From Gemmatimonadaceae bacterium (GTDB taxonomy: Bacteria; Gemmatimonadota; Gemmatimonadetes; Gemmatimonadales; Gemmatimonadaceae), in assembly GCA_020852815.1 (NCBI GenBank), contig JADZAN010000001.1:62001-126000 (forward strand): DNA of 64,000 bases. Reading direction: 5' to 3'. Shown here piece after piece: positions 51,406 to 60,380 of this stretch (its first letter is position 1; each line of letters opens with the position of its first letter). The position numbers and the translations under genes were made by a program. Below the pieces are notes generated by a model that was not told where the DNA came from, did not search any database, and was given only the letters and a program-made list of their open reading frames with translations.

Positions 51406-52230
51406 CTACGGTCGAGCGGCGCGTTGCAGGGCGTCCCGCATCACCGCGAGATCTGCGGCGCGAGCGAACCACCGCTCGAACGATCTGGCGCCCTGATGCA
51501 ACAACATCTCGATGCCGTCCAGCGCCGCGTGTCCCGCTGCGCGTGCCTCGCGCACCCATCGCGTTTCGCCAGGACGATACACCAGGTCCATCACGCGAGC
51601 GTCACGTGGGAGCGCGGCGAGGCCCAGGGGGAGGGCATCGTCGCGCATGCCGACCGGCGTGGCGTTGATCACGAGCGTTGCCCCCGACAAGGCATCCGAC
51701 GCCGAGCCCGCCAGCCGCACCAGGGCGGGAAAGCGTGCCGCCAACGCCGCGCTTCGCGATGCGGTGCGGGCAAAGACGCGCACCTGCGCACCGGGCCAGC
51801 GTTCGATGGCGGCACAGACCGCGGAGGCCGAGCCGCCGCTCCCCAGCAGTGCCACGCGCGCCGACGCGCGCTCGACGCCCAGGGCATCGGCCAACGCCTC
51901 GATCCCGTGCACGTCGGTGTTGTCGCCAACCAGTCGCCCGGTGGCATCGACCCAGAACGTATTCACGGCCCCGGCGCGTTCGGCCAGCTCGCTGCGAGCG
52001 GCGCAGGCGCGGTACACGGCGTCCTTGTGCGGAATGGTGACGTTCCCCGCGGCGCGTTGGGCCAGGAGTAGCTGCAAGACACCAGAGAGCGCGTCCGGCG
52101 GGACGTCGAGCGCCTCGTACGCGAGCGGGATCCCCGCCGCGCGCAGCGCGGCGTTCTGGAAGGCGGGCGAGAGGGAGTGCGAGACCGGGTGACCGAGGAG
52201 GACGAGCCGCCCCGGCAGCGGTGCCGTCAC
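51406..52230 (-). CDS. aroE: Shikimate dehydrogenase
   Basis: Reduces 3-dehydroshikimate in the chorismate pathway, which here feeds MqnA as well as aromatic amino acids. The 274-residue protein (GTG start overlapping the phosphatase stop, GTGA) has GHPVSHSLSPAFQNAAL, catalytic Lys in NVTIPHKDAVY, Asp in GDNTDVHGIEAL, and a Rossmann LLGSGGSASAV. Confidence 0.95.
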   Translation of the reverse strand: MTAPLPGRLVLLGHPVSHSLSPAFQNAALRAAGIPLAYEALDVPPDALSGVLQLLLAQRAAGNVTIPHKDAVYRACAARSELAERAGAVNTFWVDATGRLVGDNTDVHGIEALADALGVERASARVALLGSGGSASAVCAAIERWPGAQVRVFARTASRSAALAARFPALVRLAGSASDALSGATLVINATPVGMRDDALPLGLAALPRDARVMDLVYRPGETRWVREARAAGHAALDGIEMLLHQGARSFERWFARAADLAVMRDALQRAARP

Positions 52231-52685
52231 GCCGGCTCGGGCGTGAGCGCGTCGAAGACGCGGCGTATTTCGCGCTGCAACTCCTCGAAGGTGGCGCGAT
52301 ACACGTCGAGCCCACCGCCGAACGGATCGCTCACCGCGATTCCTTCGCCCCCGGTGCGGGCGTACGACGTGAGGAGGTGCGCGCGCCCTTCGCCACCGAG
52401 CGCCAGGACGCGCTCCAGATGGTGCGGTCCCATGGTGAGGATCAGGTCCGACTCCTGCACGAGATCGCTCGTCAGTTGACGCGCCGAGTGTCCACCGAGA
52501 TCGAGGTGCCGTTCGAGCGCCACGAGGAGGGAGCCGTCGGAGGCCGGGGCGCCATCCCAGGCGCTGGTGCCGGCGCTGGCGATCTCGATGTCCTCACGCC
52601 CTCGCTCGATGGCCTCGCGCCGGGCGATGGCCTCGGCAAGCGGCGAGCGACAGGTATTCCCGGTGCAGACGAAGAGGATCTTCAC
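52227..52685 (-). CDS. Low-molecular-weight protein phosphatase
   Basis: A 152-residue LMW phosphatase; relatives act on phosphotyrosine or, in YwlE, on phosphoarginine. The P-loop CTGNTCRSPLAEAIA (about 7-21) and the general-acid Asp in VSDPFGGGLDVY are intact. The Thr after Cys (CTGNTCRS) is closer to the YwlE-type pattern; this is a weak hint only. No tyrosine kinase gene is adjacent. GTG start. Confidence 0.9.
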   Translation of the reverse strand: MKILFVCTGNTCRSPLAEAIARREAIERGREDIEIASAGTSAWDGAPASDGSLLVALERHLDLGGHSARQLTSDLVQESDLILTMGPHHLERVLALGGEGRAHLLTSYARTGGEGIAVSDPFGGGLDVYRATFEELQREIRRVFDALTPEPA

Positions 52686-52786
52686 GACGTCGTGGGGATC
52701 GGGTATGAGGGTAAGGTGAACTTACTCGACCAGGCGCCGGATCGCTTCGCCCGTTTGTCCGATTGGCGCGTCGCGCGCCCCCCGAC

Positions 52787-53458
52787 TCAGGTGTCGCCGA
52801 CCAGGTCGGGGACCGCCTCGCGCAGGACCGCGGAGGGGATCGCCCCCGGGCGTATGACGCGCGGCCGGCTCCCGGTACAATCGACCACCGTGGACGGCGG
52901 CGAGTCGACGAGCCGTCCGCCATCCAGCACCCGAATGATTCCGCGCGTGATCTCGGGCTGCCATTGCGCGACGACCTCGCTTGCCGCCATGGCGGGAGGT
53001 TGACGCGGGCGGTTGGCGCTGGTCGAGGTGATCGGGTCACCGTAGGCGCGCAGGAGACGTTGCAGCCCCGGGTGCGAGGTCCACCGGACGGCGACGCCCC
53101 CTTCCGGGCCGCGGAGGCGGGGGGGAACTCGCCGGTCGCCGCCGTTGAGCACGAGGGTGAGCGGCCCTGGCCAATGTCGCGCCGCCAGCGACGAGGCGGC
53201 TCGGGAGAGTGTCAGGTCGAGGCGGGAGAGCATGTCGCTCCCCGCGATGAGGAGGAGGAAGGGCTTGGCGGGGGGGCGGTGCTTGAGGCGCACCAGCGTC
53301 TCGACGGCATCGTGATCCACGGCCGTGCCGAAGCCGTACACCGTCTCGGTGGGGTAGGCGAGCACTCCCCCGCCCTGCAGGTGTTCGACGGTGTCGCGCA
53401 GCGAGGCCTCGACCTCGGGTGGGGACCAGAACGGGACGGACAGCAGCGGGGTGCTCAT
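52787..53458 (-). CDS. tsaC: L-threonylcarbamoyladenylate synthase
   Basis: YrdC/Sua5-type enzyme that makes threonylcarbamoyl-AMP for the t6A37 modification of ANN-decoding tRNAs. The 223-residue protein shows LAYPTETVYGFGTAV, RLKHRPPAKPFLLLI, WPGPLTLVL, STSANRP and VVDCTG. It lacks the extra Sua5 domain, so is the short TsaC form. Seven bases after ispD. Confidence 0.93.
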   Translation of the reverse strand: MSTPLLSVPFWSPPEVEASLRDTVEHLQGGGVLAYPTETVYGFGTAVDHDAVETLVRLKHRPPAKPFLLLIAGSDMLSRLDLTLSRAASSLAARHWPGPLTLVLNGGDRRVPPRLRGPEGGVAVRWTSHPGLQRLLRAYGDPITSTSANRPRQPPAMAASEVVAQWQPEITRGIIRVLDGGRLVDSPPSTVVDCTGSRPRVIRPGAIPSAVLREAVPDLVGDT

Positions 53459-53465
53459 CGGCGCA

Positions 53466-54281
53466 CTAGGCGTCGAGTGCCGCCATGGCGTCGGCGCGCG
53501 CGAAATCGCGCTCCTCCGTCACCTTCATGGCGCGTTCGCTCCCGCGGACCACGACCACGGGGAGGGCCAGCCGTTCGCAGAGAGCGGCGTCGTCGGTGGC
53601 TGTCACGCCCGCGCGCCGCGCCTCCAGATGCGCACGCTCGAGCATGTCGCGCGGGAAGGCCTGCGGCGTTTGCGCTCTCCACAGTTTGGTACGGTCCACC
53701 GTGCGCACGATGGTCCCCTCGTCATCGACCTCCTTGAGCGTGTCGACGACCGGGAGGGCGGCCACGGCGCCGGTGCCGCGGCGTGCCTGCGCAATCACGT
53801 CCTCGATGGTGGCGTCGGTCACCAGCGGGCGCGCGGCGTCGTGCACCACGACGATCTCCACCTCGTCCTCGAGGTCCTCGATCCCGCTCCACACGCTGTC
53901 GCCGCGTTGTGCGCCACCCACGGAGACGAGGAGGCGATCGACATCGCACTGGAAGATCCACGGCGGCGGATCGCCGGCGACCGATCGCGGCAACACGGCC
54001 ACCACCTGTGCCACGTCGGCGCGGCGATGAAAGGCCTGGATGCTGTGCAACAGCATCGGCTTCCCCGCGACCCAGCGGAACTGTTTCAGCTCCGCGCCTC
54101 CCGTGCGCGTCCCACTCCCCGCGGCCACGATGATCACCCCGACGTCGCGTCGCACCGTCCCCGCCGGGCGCAACTCGGGGGGCGTCGTGTCGCGTGGGAG
54201 GTGGCCCGGGGCCCGGCGCACGTCGTGTCCGTCGTGCTCGGCCTGCTCGGCCTGCTCGTCATGCGCGTCGTGCATCGACAT
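53466..54281 (-). CDS. ispD: 2-C-methyl-D-erythritol 4-phosphate cytidylyltransferase with N-terminal extension
   Basis: Third MEP pathway enzyme, making CDP-ME. From ATG 54281 the protein has about 271 residues. The core starts near residue 47 with VGVIIVAAGSGTRTGGAELK and has VHDAARPLVTDATI and RTKLWRAQTPQAFPRDMLE. Odd: the first 45 residues are a charged, His/Asp-rich extension (MHDAHDEQAEQAEHDGHD) not usual in IspD; a later unseen start is possible but no good one exists. Four bases after radA. Confidence 0.93.
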   Translation of the reverse strand: MSMHDAHDEQAEQAEHDGHDVRRAPGHLPRDTTPPELRPAGTVRRDVGVIIVAAGSGTRTGGAELKQFRWVAGKPMLLHSIQAFHRRADVAQVVAVLPRSVAGDPPPWIFQCDVDRLLVSVGGAQRGDSVWSGIEDLEDEVEIVVVHDAARPLVTDATIEDVIAQARRGTGAVAALPVVDTLKEVDDEGTIVRTVDRTKLWRAQTPQAFPRDMLERAHLEARRAGVTATDDAALCERLALPVVVVRGSERAMKVTEERDFARADAMAALDA

Positions 54282-54285
54282 CACG

Positions 54286-55668
54286 TCAGCGAAAGAGGTC
54301 CTGGAAGAGCGAGCCTAACGAGGAGACGCCGATGGCGCGCACGCCATCGGGGGTGCGGCGCGGCATGCCGCGCTCCGACAGATATACGCGCTTGAAGCCA
54401 AGCTGCGCCGCCTCGGCCAGCCGTCGCTCCGATTGCGAGACGGGACGCACTTCCCCGCCCAGCCCCACCTCGCCAATGAACACGGCGTCCGACGGCAGCG
54501 CCTGGTCGTACACGCTCGACGCCAGGGCGGCGGCCACCGCGAGGTCGCCCGCGGGCTCGTTCATGCGCAGCCCGCCCACCACGTTGAGGAAGACATCGAG
54601 CGGCGCGAACGAGAGCCCGGCCCGCTTGTCGAGCACCGCCAGCAGCAACGCGAGCCGGCGCCCGTCGAAACCGGTCGCCACGCGTTGCGGCGTCCCGAAC
54701 CCCGCCTTGGCGGCCAGCGCCTGCACCTCCACCAGCACCGGGCGCGACCCTTCCAGCAACGCGGTGATGGCCGAACCCGAGGCCCGCCCCTCTCGGTCAC
54801 CGAGGAAGAGCGCCGAGGGGTTCCCCACCCCCAGCAGCCCATCCTCGGTCATGCGAAAGACGCCGATCTCGTCCACCGAGCCGAAGCGGTTCTTGGTGGC
54901 GCGCAGGATCCGATGGTCGCCGGTGCCCTCGCCCTCGAAGTACAGCACCGTGTCGACGATGTGCTCGAGCGTCTTGGGGCCGGCGATCCCGCCCCCCTTG
55001 GTCACGTGCCCGACCACGATGACCGTGGCGCCGGCCGACTTGGCGTGTCGCATGAGGCGCGCGGCGCATTCGCGCACTTGTCCCACGTTGCCAGGCGCCC
55101 CTTCCAGCGCCTCGGTGGCCATCGTCTGGATGGAGTCGATGATCATGACCGCCGGCCGCGCCTGTGTGGCCACGTCGAGGATCTGCTCCAGCGATGTCTC
55201 GCACAGCAGCTGCACGTCTTCGGCCTGCCCCAGGCGCTCGGCCCTAAGCTTCACCTGCAGCGGTGATTCCTCCCCCGACACGTACAGCACCTCGGTGGCG
55301 GCCGCCGTGAGCGAGCCCGCCACCTGCAACAGGAGCGTCGACTTGCCGATCCCCGGCTCCCCACCCACCAGGACCATCGACCCGGGCACGATGCCGCCGC
55401 CCAGCACGAAGTCCAACTCGGCAATGCCGGACGAGAGCCGCGCCGTGCGCGCCGAGCGCACGTCGCGCAGGCGTACCGGCGCGGCACCGGCGCCGTCCGC
55501 CCCCGCGCCCCCCCTGGGGTGCCCGCGGGGCGGCGCCTTGGCCGAGCGCGGCGCCGCCTCCTCGACGAGGACATTCCACTCGCCGCAGGCATCGCACCGC
55601 CCGGCCCACTTGGGGTGCTCGGCGCCACACTCGGTGCAGCGGAACACCGACTTGGTGCGCGGCGCCAT
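54286..55668 (-). CDS. radA: DNA repair protein RadA
   Basis: A RecA-like ATPase that drives branch migration in recombination. 460 residues from ATG 55668. Order: zinc finger CTECGAEHPKWAGRCDACG (about 10-28), Walker A GGEPGIGKSTLLLQ, the RadA motif KNRFGSVDEIG, then a Lon-like domain ending VFIGEVGLGGEVRPVSQSERR. Start is 10 bases after dnaB. Confidence 0.96.
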   Translation of the reverse strand: MAPRTKSVFRCTECGAEHPKWAGRCDACGEWNVLVEEAAPRSAKAPPRGHPRGGAGADGAGAAPVRLRDVRSARTARLSSGIAELDFVLGGGIVPGSMVLVGGEPGIGKSTLLLQVAGSLTAAATEVLYVSGEESPLQVKLRAERLGQAEDVQLLCETSLEQILDVATQARPAVMIIDSIQTMATEALEGAPGNVGQVRECAARLMRHAKSAGATVIVVGHVTKGGGIAGPKTLEHIVDTVLYFEGEGTGDHRILRATKNRFGSVDEIGVFRMTEDGLLGVGNPSALFLGDREGRASGSAITALLEGSRPVLVEVQALAAKAGFGTPQRVATGFDGRRLALLLAVLDKRAGLSFAPLDVFLNVVGGLRMNEPAGDLAVAAALASSVYDQALPSDAVFIGEVGLGGEVRPVSQSERRLAEAAQLGFKRVYLSERGMPRRTPDGVRAIGVSSLGSLFQDLFR

Positions 55669-55678
55669 CACGCGGGAC

Positions 55679-57100
55679 TCACTCCTGACGCGCCGAGTAG
55701 TTGTCGAAACGGGTGTACTTCTTGTGGAAGAACATCCGCACCGTGTCGACCGGCCCGTTGCGCTGCTTGCCGATGATGACCTCGGCGAGTCCATCGAGCG
55801 GCGTGCCGTCGGCCAGGCGCCGCGGCTCCCCGCGCTCGTCGTGCGCCCCCTCGTAGTACTCCGGGCGATAGAGGAACATCACGACGTCGGCGTCCTGCTC
55901 GATGGCCCCCGATTCGCGCAGGTCGGAGAGCTGCGGCTTCTTGTTCTCGCCGGTGCGCTGTTCGGGGCCGCGCGATAGCTGCGAGAGGCAGATCACGGGC
56001 ACCTCGAGCTCGCGCGCGAGGATCTTGAGCGACCGCGAGATGTAGCTCACTTCCTGCTGGCGGCTTTCCGAGTCGGCCGGCCCCTGGATGAGCTGCAGGT
56101 AGTCGATGATGATGAGGCCGATGTTGTTCTCCGCCTTGAGGCGGCGACAGCGCGAGCGAATCTCGAGGACCGAGAGCCCCGGCGTGTCGTCGATCCAGAT
56201 GGGGAGCGTTCCCAGGATCCCCGACGCCTTGGCCAGGTTGCGGAAATCGTCATCGGTCAGCTTCCCGCTGCGGAGCTTTTGGGCATCGACCCACCCCTCG
56301 GCGGCCAGCATGCGGGTGACCAGCTGCTCCTTCGCCATCTCGAGCGAGAAGAGCGCGACCGCCGTCTTGCCGTAGTAGGCCGCGTTCTGCGCCACGTTGA
56401 GCACGAACGCCGTCTTCCCCATGGAGGGGCGTGCGGCGACGATGATCAGCTCGGAGGGCTGGAAGCCTAACGTGAGCTTGTCCAGGTCGTCGAAGCCCGA
56501 GGGGACGCCGGTCACGGTCTCGCCGTGCCGACTCAGCTCCTCGATCTTCTCCATCGCCTGCCAGAGGAGTTCCTTGATGCGATGGAACCCCTCGGCCTTG
56601 CGCGACTGGTTGATCTGGAAGATGCGCTGCTCGGCGACATCGAGCAGGTCGTGCGAGGTCGACTTCCCCTCGTACGCCGACGTGATGATCTCCGTCGACG
56701 TCTCGATGAGGCGGCGCACGAGCGCCTTCTCGCGGATGATCTTCGCGTGGTACTCGACGTTGGCCGAGGTGGGGACCGCGTCGACCAGTTGCGCGAGGTA
56801 GTCCTTGCCGCCCGACGCTTCCAGCTCTCCGCGCAGCGAGAGTTCGTCGGCGAGGGTAAGGACGTCCACGACCGACCCGCGCTCGTTGAGCGAGAGGATG
56901 GCGCGGAACATCCGGCGGTGCGCTTCCCGGTAGAACATGCTGTCGTCGACGAACTCGATCGCACGCACGATGGCGTTGCGATCCATCATCATCGCCGACA
57001 GCACCGCCTGCTCGGCATCCTCCGAGTACGGGGGACGCCGATCGCGGAACGGGTCACGCGTCGCGGGCGCGGTCGTAGAGTCGTCGAGCAAGCTGGACAT
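55679..57100 (-). CDS. dnaB: Replicative DNA helicase
   Basis: Hexameric fork helicase, 473 residues. N-terminal domain PPYSEDAEQAVLSAMMMD; RecA-like domain from about 180 with GVPSGFDDLDKLTLGFQPSE, Walker A AARPSMGKTAFVLN, and LSQLSRGPEQR, DLRESGAIEQDADVVMFLYR. ATG 57100 lies 47 bases inside the uracil-DNA glycosylase gene; no later start keeps the domain. No intein is seen. Confidence 0.97.
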   Translation of the reverse strand: MSSLLDDSTTAPATRDPFRDRRPPYSEDAEQAVLSAMMMDRNAIVRAIEFVDDSMFYREAHRRMFRAILSLNERGSVVDVLTLADELSLRGELEASGGKDYLAQLVDAVPTSANVEYHAKIIREKALVRRLIETSTEIITSAYEGKSTSHDLLDVAEQRIFQINQSRKAEGFHRIKELLWQAMEKIEELSRHGETVTGVPSGFDDLDKLTLGFQPSELIIVAARPSMGKTAFVLNVAQNAAYYGKTAVALFSLEMAKEQLVTRMLAAEGWVDAQKLRSGKLTDDDFRNLAKASGILGTLPIWIDDTPGLSVLEIRSRCRRLKAENNIGLIIIDYLQLIQGPADSESRQQEVSYISRSLKILARELEVPVICLSQLSRGPEQRTGENKKPQLSDLRESGAIEQDADVVMFLYRPEYYEGAHDERGEPRRLADGTPLDGLAEVIIGKQRNGPVDTVRMFFHKKYTRFDNYSARQE

Positions 57101-58247
57101 CTTCCCAGGTCGGGCGCTTCCACGACGGATTGCGCAGCAACGCCGCCGGGTGATAGGTGACGATCAGGGGGACCCCGTAGTAGCGGTGGATCCGTCCGCG
57201 CAGTTTGCCGATCGGCTCCTTGGTCTGCAATAGTGTTTGCGCCGCAAAGGTCCCCAGCGCGACGATCACCTTGGGGCGCAGGATCTCGATCTGCCTAACG
57301 AGATACGGCGAGCAGGCCGCGACCTCGTCGGGCGTCGGGTTCCGGTTCCCCGGTGGCCGGTGCTTCAGGACGTTGCAGATGAAGACGTCCTCGCGCGACA
57401 GGCTGATGGCGGCCAGGATCTTGGTGAGCAGCTGCCCCGCCTGCCCCACGAACGGCTTCCCCTGCTCGTCCTCCGTGGCGCCAGGCGCCTCGCCCACGCA
57501 GACGAAATCCGCCTCGGGATTCCCTTCCCCGGGGACCGCCTGCTTGGCCGTCTTGTACAGCGTGCATGCCTGGCAGCTGCGCGCCGCCTCGGCAATGTCG
57601 GCCAGCGAGCGCCACGGCGACTGGGGACCGCCAAACAGCTCGTGCGCCGGCGAGCCGACCACCAGGCCCGTGGGGATCTGTTCGAACGGCAGCGTGGCGT
57701 GTGACATTTCCTGCGGCTTCGCGGAGGGCGAGGCTGGCATGGGTTGGGCGGTGGAGGCGATGGGCGCATCTGAGGCTCGCTCGTCGGATGCTGGCGCGTC
57801 AGACGATCCCTTCGCCGCGCCGGCCGAGTCGGAGGGCGGGGCGACGAGGGCGGCACCGGCTTCCGCGTCGGACGCTTCGAGCGACGCCGCGTCGGCGCGC
57901 GGCGCGGGGCGAGGTGCGGGGGCGCGCTCACGATCGGTGCGTGGCGCGCTCCCGGCGCCCCCGCGCTGGTCGAGTGCGCGTAGCGCCTCGCGCCAGTCGC
58001 TCGGAGGGGCGGCGTCACCGAGCGTCGCGGCGCCTGGGCGCTCCGTTGCTGCTGACGGCGGCACGGGGCGGTCGCTCGCCGGCGCCCGCCCTCCCGCGTC
58101 ACCCGTCGCCGGGCGCCGCCCGCTCCCCGCGCCGGCTCCAAGGAGGCGCAGCACCTCCTCCACCGACATCGCGTCGAGGACGAGTTCCGTCTCTCCCGCG
58201 TCGCGCCGCTGCTCCAGGTAGAGCCGCAGCCGCTCCTTAGCGTCCAC
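57054..58247 (-). CDS. Family 4 uracil-DNA glycosylase with long disordered N-terminal region
   Basis: Removes uracil from DNA; family 4 enzymes hold a 4Fe-4S cluster. The 397-residue protein (GTG start) has the catalytic part from about 200: SCQACTLYKTAKQAVPGEGN, GEAPGATEDEQGKPFVGQAG, NVLKHRPPGNRNPTPDEVAA and TYHPAALLRNPSWKRP. The first 30 residues are helical (MDAKERLRLYLEQRRDAGET); 38 to about 185 are Ala/Pro/Asp-rich and probably unfolded. Typical members are near 200 residues. Confidence 0.92.
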   Translation of the reverse strand: MDAKERLRLYLEQRRDAGETELVLDAMSVEEVLRLLGAGAGSGRRPATGDAGGRAPASDRPVPPSAATERPGAATLGDAAPPSDWREALRALDQRGGAGSAPRTDRERAPAPRPAPRADAASLEASDAEAGAALVAPPSDSAGAAKGSSDAPASDERASDAPIASTAQPMPASPSAKPQEMSHATLPFEQIPTGLVVGSPAHELFGGPQSPWRSLADIAEAARSCQACTLYKTAKQAVPGEGNPEADFVCVGEAPGATEDEQGKPFVGQAGQLLTKILAAISLSREDVFICNVLKHRPPGNRNPTPDEVAACSPYLVRQIEILRPKVIVALGTFAAQTLLQTKEPIGKLRGRIHRYYGVPLIVTYHPAALLRNPSWKRPTWEDVQLARRLYDRARDA

Positions 58248-59442
58248 CGAGCAGCGCCTCGATACGGTCGAGGATCTCGTCGGCCACCTCGCGCTTGCTC
58301 AGGAGCGGGAGCGCCTCGCTGGCGCCGGCGCGCGAGAGGAACGTCACGCGATTGGTGTCGCCCTCGAAGCCGGCCCCCGCCTCGCGCGCGTCATTCACGA
58401 CGATGAGGTCGAGCCCCTTGGCCTCGAGCTTCTGCGCTCCGTTGGCCAGGACGTCGTCCGTTTCCAGCGCGAAGCCGACGATCACGGCGCCCGGGCGGCG
58501 CACCTCGCGCGTGTCGCGCAGGATGTCCGGCGTAGGCGCCAGCGCGATGGCCTCTGGGGCGCCGGACTTCTTGATCTTGGAGCCGGCAACGGTCACCGGG
58601 CGGAAATCGGCGGGCGCCGCCGCCATCACGAGCACGTCGGCGCCCGGGAGCGCATGCGCCACGGCATCGCGCATCTCCAGCGTGGTGTGCACGGGGACCA
58701 GGTCGAGCGGCGCCGAGGGCGCCGTGCCTAACGGGCCGGCCACCAGCGTGACGTGCGCCCCTCGCCGCCATGCCGCCTCGGCGATGGCCACCCCCATCTT
58801 GCCGCTGCTGCGGTTCGACAGGAAGCGCACCGGATCGATCGCCTCCCGCGTGGGCCCCGCGGTGACGACGATGGAACGGCCGGCGAGTATCGAGCCGCGC
58901 TCGAGGATCCGGGCCGCGTGAAGGAGGATCGTCTCGGGCTCGCTCATGCGCCCCGGCCCCACCCCTTCCCCTTCCGCCAGCTCACCCACCTCGGGATCGA
59001 GGACGTGGTACCCGATCTCACGCAGCTGCGCCACGTTGCGCGCAGTTTGGGGATGGGCCCACATGCGGTCGTTCATCGCCGGGACCACGAGGACCGGCGC
59101 CGTGGTGGCGAGGAGCGCGGCGGTGAGGAGGTCGTTGGCGAAGCCGTGCGCCGCACGCGCCATCGTGTCGGCGGTGGCCGGTGCCACGATCACCAGGTCC
59201 GCGGCGCGCGCCAGCTTGATGTGCTCGAGCGCGTGTCCCGGCGTGAACAGGCCGCTGTGCACCGAGCGCCCCGTGAGCGCCTCGAACGTCACCGCCCCGA
59301 TGAACTCCTGCGCCGACGGCGTGAGGATCACGTCGACGGCGGCACCGCCCTGCGTGAGCAGGCGCGCCAGCGACGCCGACTTGTAGCTGGCGATCCCTCC
59401 CGTGACTCCCAGGAGGATGCGGCGTTTCGTGAACGGACGAAC
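58237..59442 (-). CDS. coaBC: Bifunctional phosphopantothenoylcysteine decarboxylase/synthase, start codon unclear
   Basis: CoaBC joins cysteine to 4'-phosphopantothenate and decarboxylates it for coenzyme A. CoaC marks: RRILLGVTGGIASYKSASLA, PATADTMARAAHGFANDLL, PAMNDRMW; CoaB marks: TAGPTREAIDPVRFLSNRSS, GKMGVAIAEAAWRRGA. The essential first motif is encoded upstream of any ATG, GTG or TTG in frame. The best start position is GTT at 59442, eight bases after a GGAG. It would give 401 residues, the normal length. The only downstream GTG (59331) would delete the flavin-binding part. Confidence 0.9.
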   Translation of the reverse strand, partial: VRPFTKRRILLGVTGGIASYKSASLARLLTQGGAAVDVILTPSAQEFIGAVTFEALTGRSVHSGLFTPGHALEHIKLARAADLVIVAPATADTMARAAHGFANDLLTAALLATTAPVLVVPAMNDRMWAHPQTARNVAQLREIGYHVLDPEVGELAEGEGVGPGRMSEPETILLHAARILERGSILAGRSIVVTAGPTREAIDPVRFLSNRSSGKMGVAIAEAAWRRGAHVTLVAGPLGTAPSAPLDLVPVHTTLEMRDAVAHALPGADVLVMAAAPADFRPVTVAGSKIKKSGAPEAIALAPTPDILRDTREVRRPGAVIVGFALETDDVLANGAQKLEAKGLDLIVVNDAREAGAGFEGDTNRVTFLSRAGASEALPLLSKREVADEILDRIEALLGGR

Positions 59443-59447
59443 GGGAC

Positions 59448-59660
59448 CTACTCCGCGCGCCGACGGGGGATGACCTTGTACTCCACGTCGCCCCGCGCCA
59501 ACTCCTCCATGGCCCGCGTGGTGAGCTTCTTCTCGCGTGTGCTCGGCGTGAGGTTCTTGGGAATGTCGTTCAGGACGCGCGCATACTTCGCGGCCACAAG
59601 GACCCCGAGGTACTTGTTCGCCGAAGCGCTGGCAATCTCGTCAGGCGTGAAGACTCGCAT
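59448..59660 (-). CDS. rpoZ: RNA polymerase omega subunit
   Basis: Small subunit that aids RNA polymerase assembly. The 70-residue protein has MRVFTPDEIASASANKYLGV, VAAKYARVLN and LTTRAMEELARGDVEYKVIP, matching the family. The gmk-rpoZ-coaBC order is common. Five bases separate its stop from the proposed coaBC start. Confidence 0.93.
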   Translation of the reverse strand: MRVFTPDEIASASANKYLGVLVAAKYARVLNDIPKNLTPSTREKKLTTRAMEELARGDVEYKVIPRRRAE

Positions 59661-59701
59661 TCGTGGGCTCGTGTCTGTTGGTCAGGTGCAACGCTGGTCG
59701 A

Positions 59702-60349
59702 TCAACCAGCGCGTGCGTACTTCGTGATCTCGCGGTCCAGCCCATCCACCAGCAGCCGGACGCGATCCTCCAGGAGCGGCACCCGGCGATGGCGCACCGT
59801 CTCGGCGTCGACGATCGACGCCACCTGCGCGTAGGCCACCTCCAGGTCGTCGTTCACCACGACGTACTGGTAACTCCCCACCGCCGCCAACTCGTCACGC
59901 GCCCCGGTAAGCCGGCGATGGAGCGCCTCCGGTGACTCCGTCTGCCGCCCGGTCAACCGGCCGAGCAGAACTTCGGCCGACGGCGGGAGCAGGAAGACTA
60001 ACACCGACTCGGGGTACGCCGCGACGAATTGCCGCGCCCCCTGAACGTCGATGTCCATCACCACGTGCCGTCCCGTCCCGAAGACCCGCTCGATCTCGCT
60101 CCTCAGCGTCCCGTAGAAGTTGCCGTGCACCTCGGCCGACTCCGCGAACTCCCCCCGCGAGCGCCGCTCCCGGAACTCGTCCACCGAGAGGAAGTGGTAG
60201 TCGCGGCCGTTCTCCTCCCCGTTGCGGGGCGAGCGCGTCGTGCACGAGATCGAGTATCCGACGTCCTCGCGGCGCTTGAGCAACATCCGCGCGATGGTCG
60301 TCTTGCCGCCCCCCGAGGGGGACGAGAGGATCATGGGAAACGGGTTCAC
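59702..60349 (-). CDS. gmk: Guanylate kinase
   Basis: Phosphorylates GMP to GDP. The 215-residue protein (GTG start; an ATG five codons on at 60334 is possible) has the P-loop SSPSGGGKTTIARMLL, the GMP site CTTRSPRNGEENGRDYHFL and DIDVQGARQFVAA. Between yicC and rpoZ, the usual order. Confidence 0.97.
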   Translation of the reverse strand: MNPFPMILSSPSGGGKTTIARMLLKRREDVGYSISCTTRSPRNGEENGRDYHFLSVDEFRERRSRGEFAESAEVHGNFYGTLRSEIERVFGTGRHVVMDIDVQGARQFVAAYPESVLVFLLPPSAEVLLGRLTGRQTESPEALHRRLTGARDELAAVGSYQYVVVNDDLEVAYAQVASIVDAETVRHRRVPLLEDRVRLLVDGLDREITKYARAG

Positions 60350-60380
60350 AAGCAGTTCCGTAGCGCAGGTACGTCGCAGT

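Noticed and set aside
52686-52786. tRNA or small RNA gene in the tsaC-phosphatase gap
   Set aside because: I could not find a cloverleaf or TTCRA arm; only a palindrome CACGACGTCGTG overlapping the GTG start, which is probably chance.
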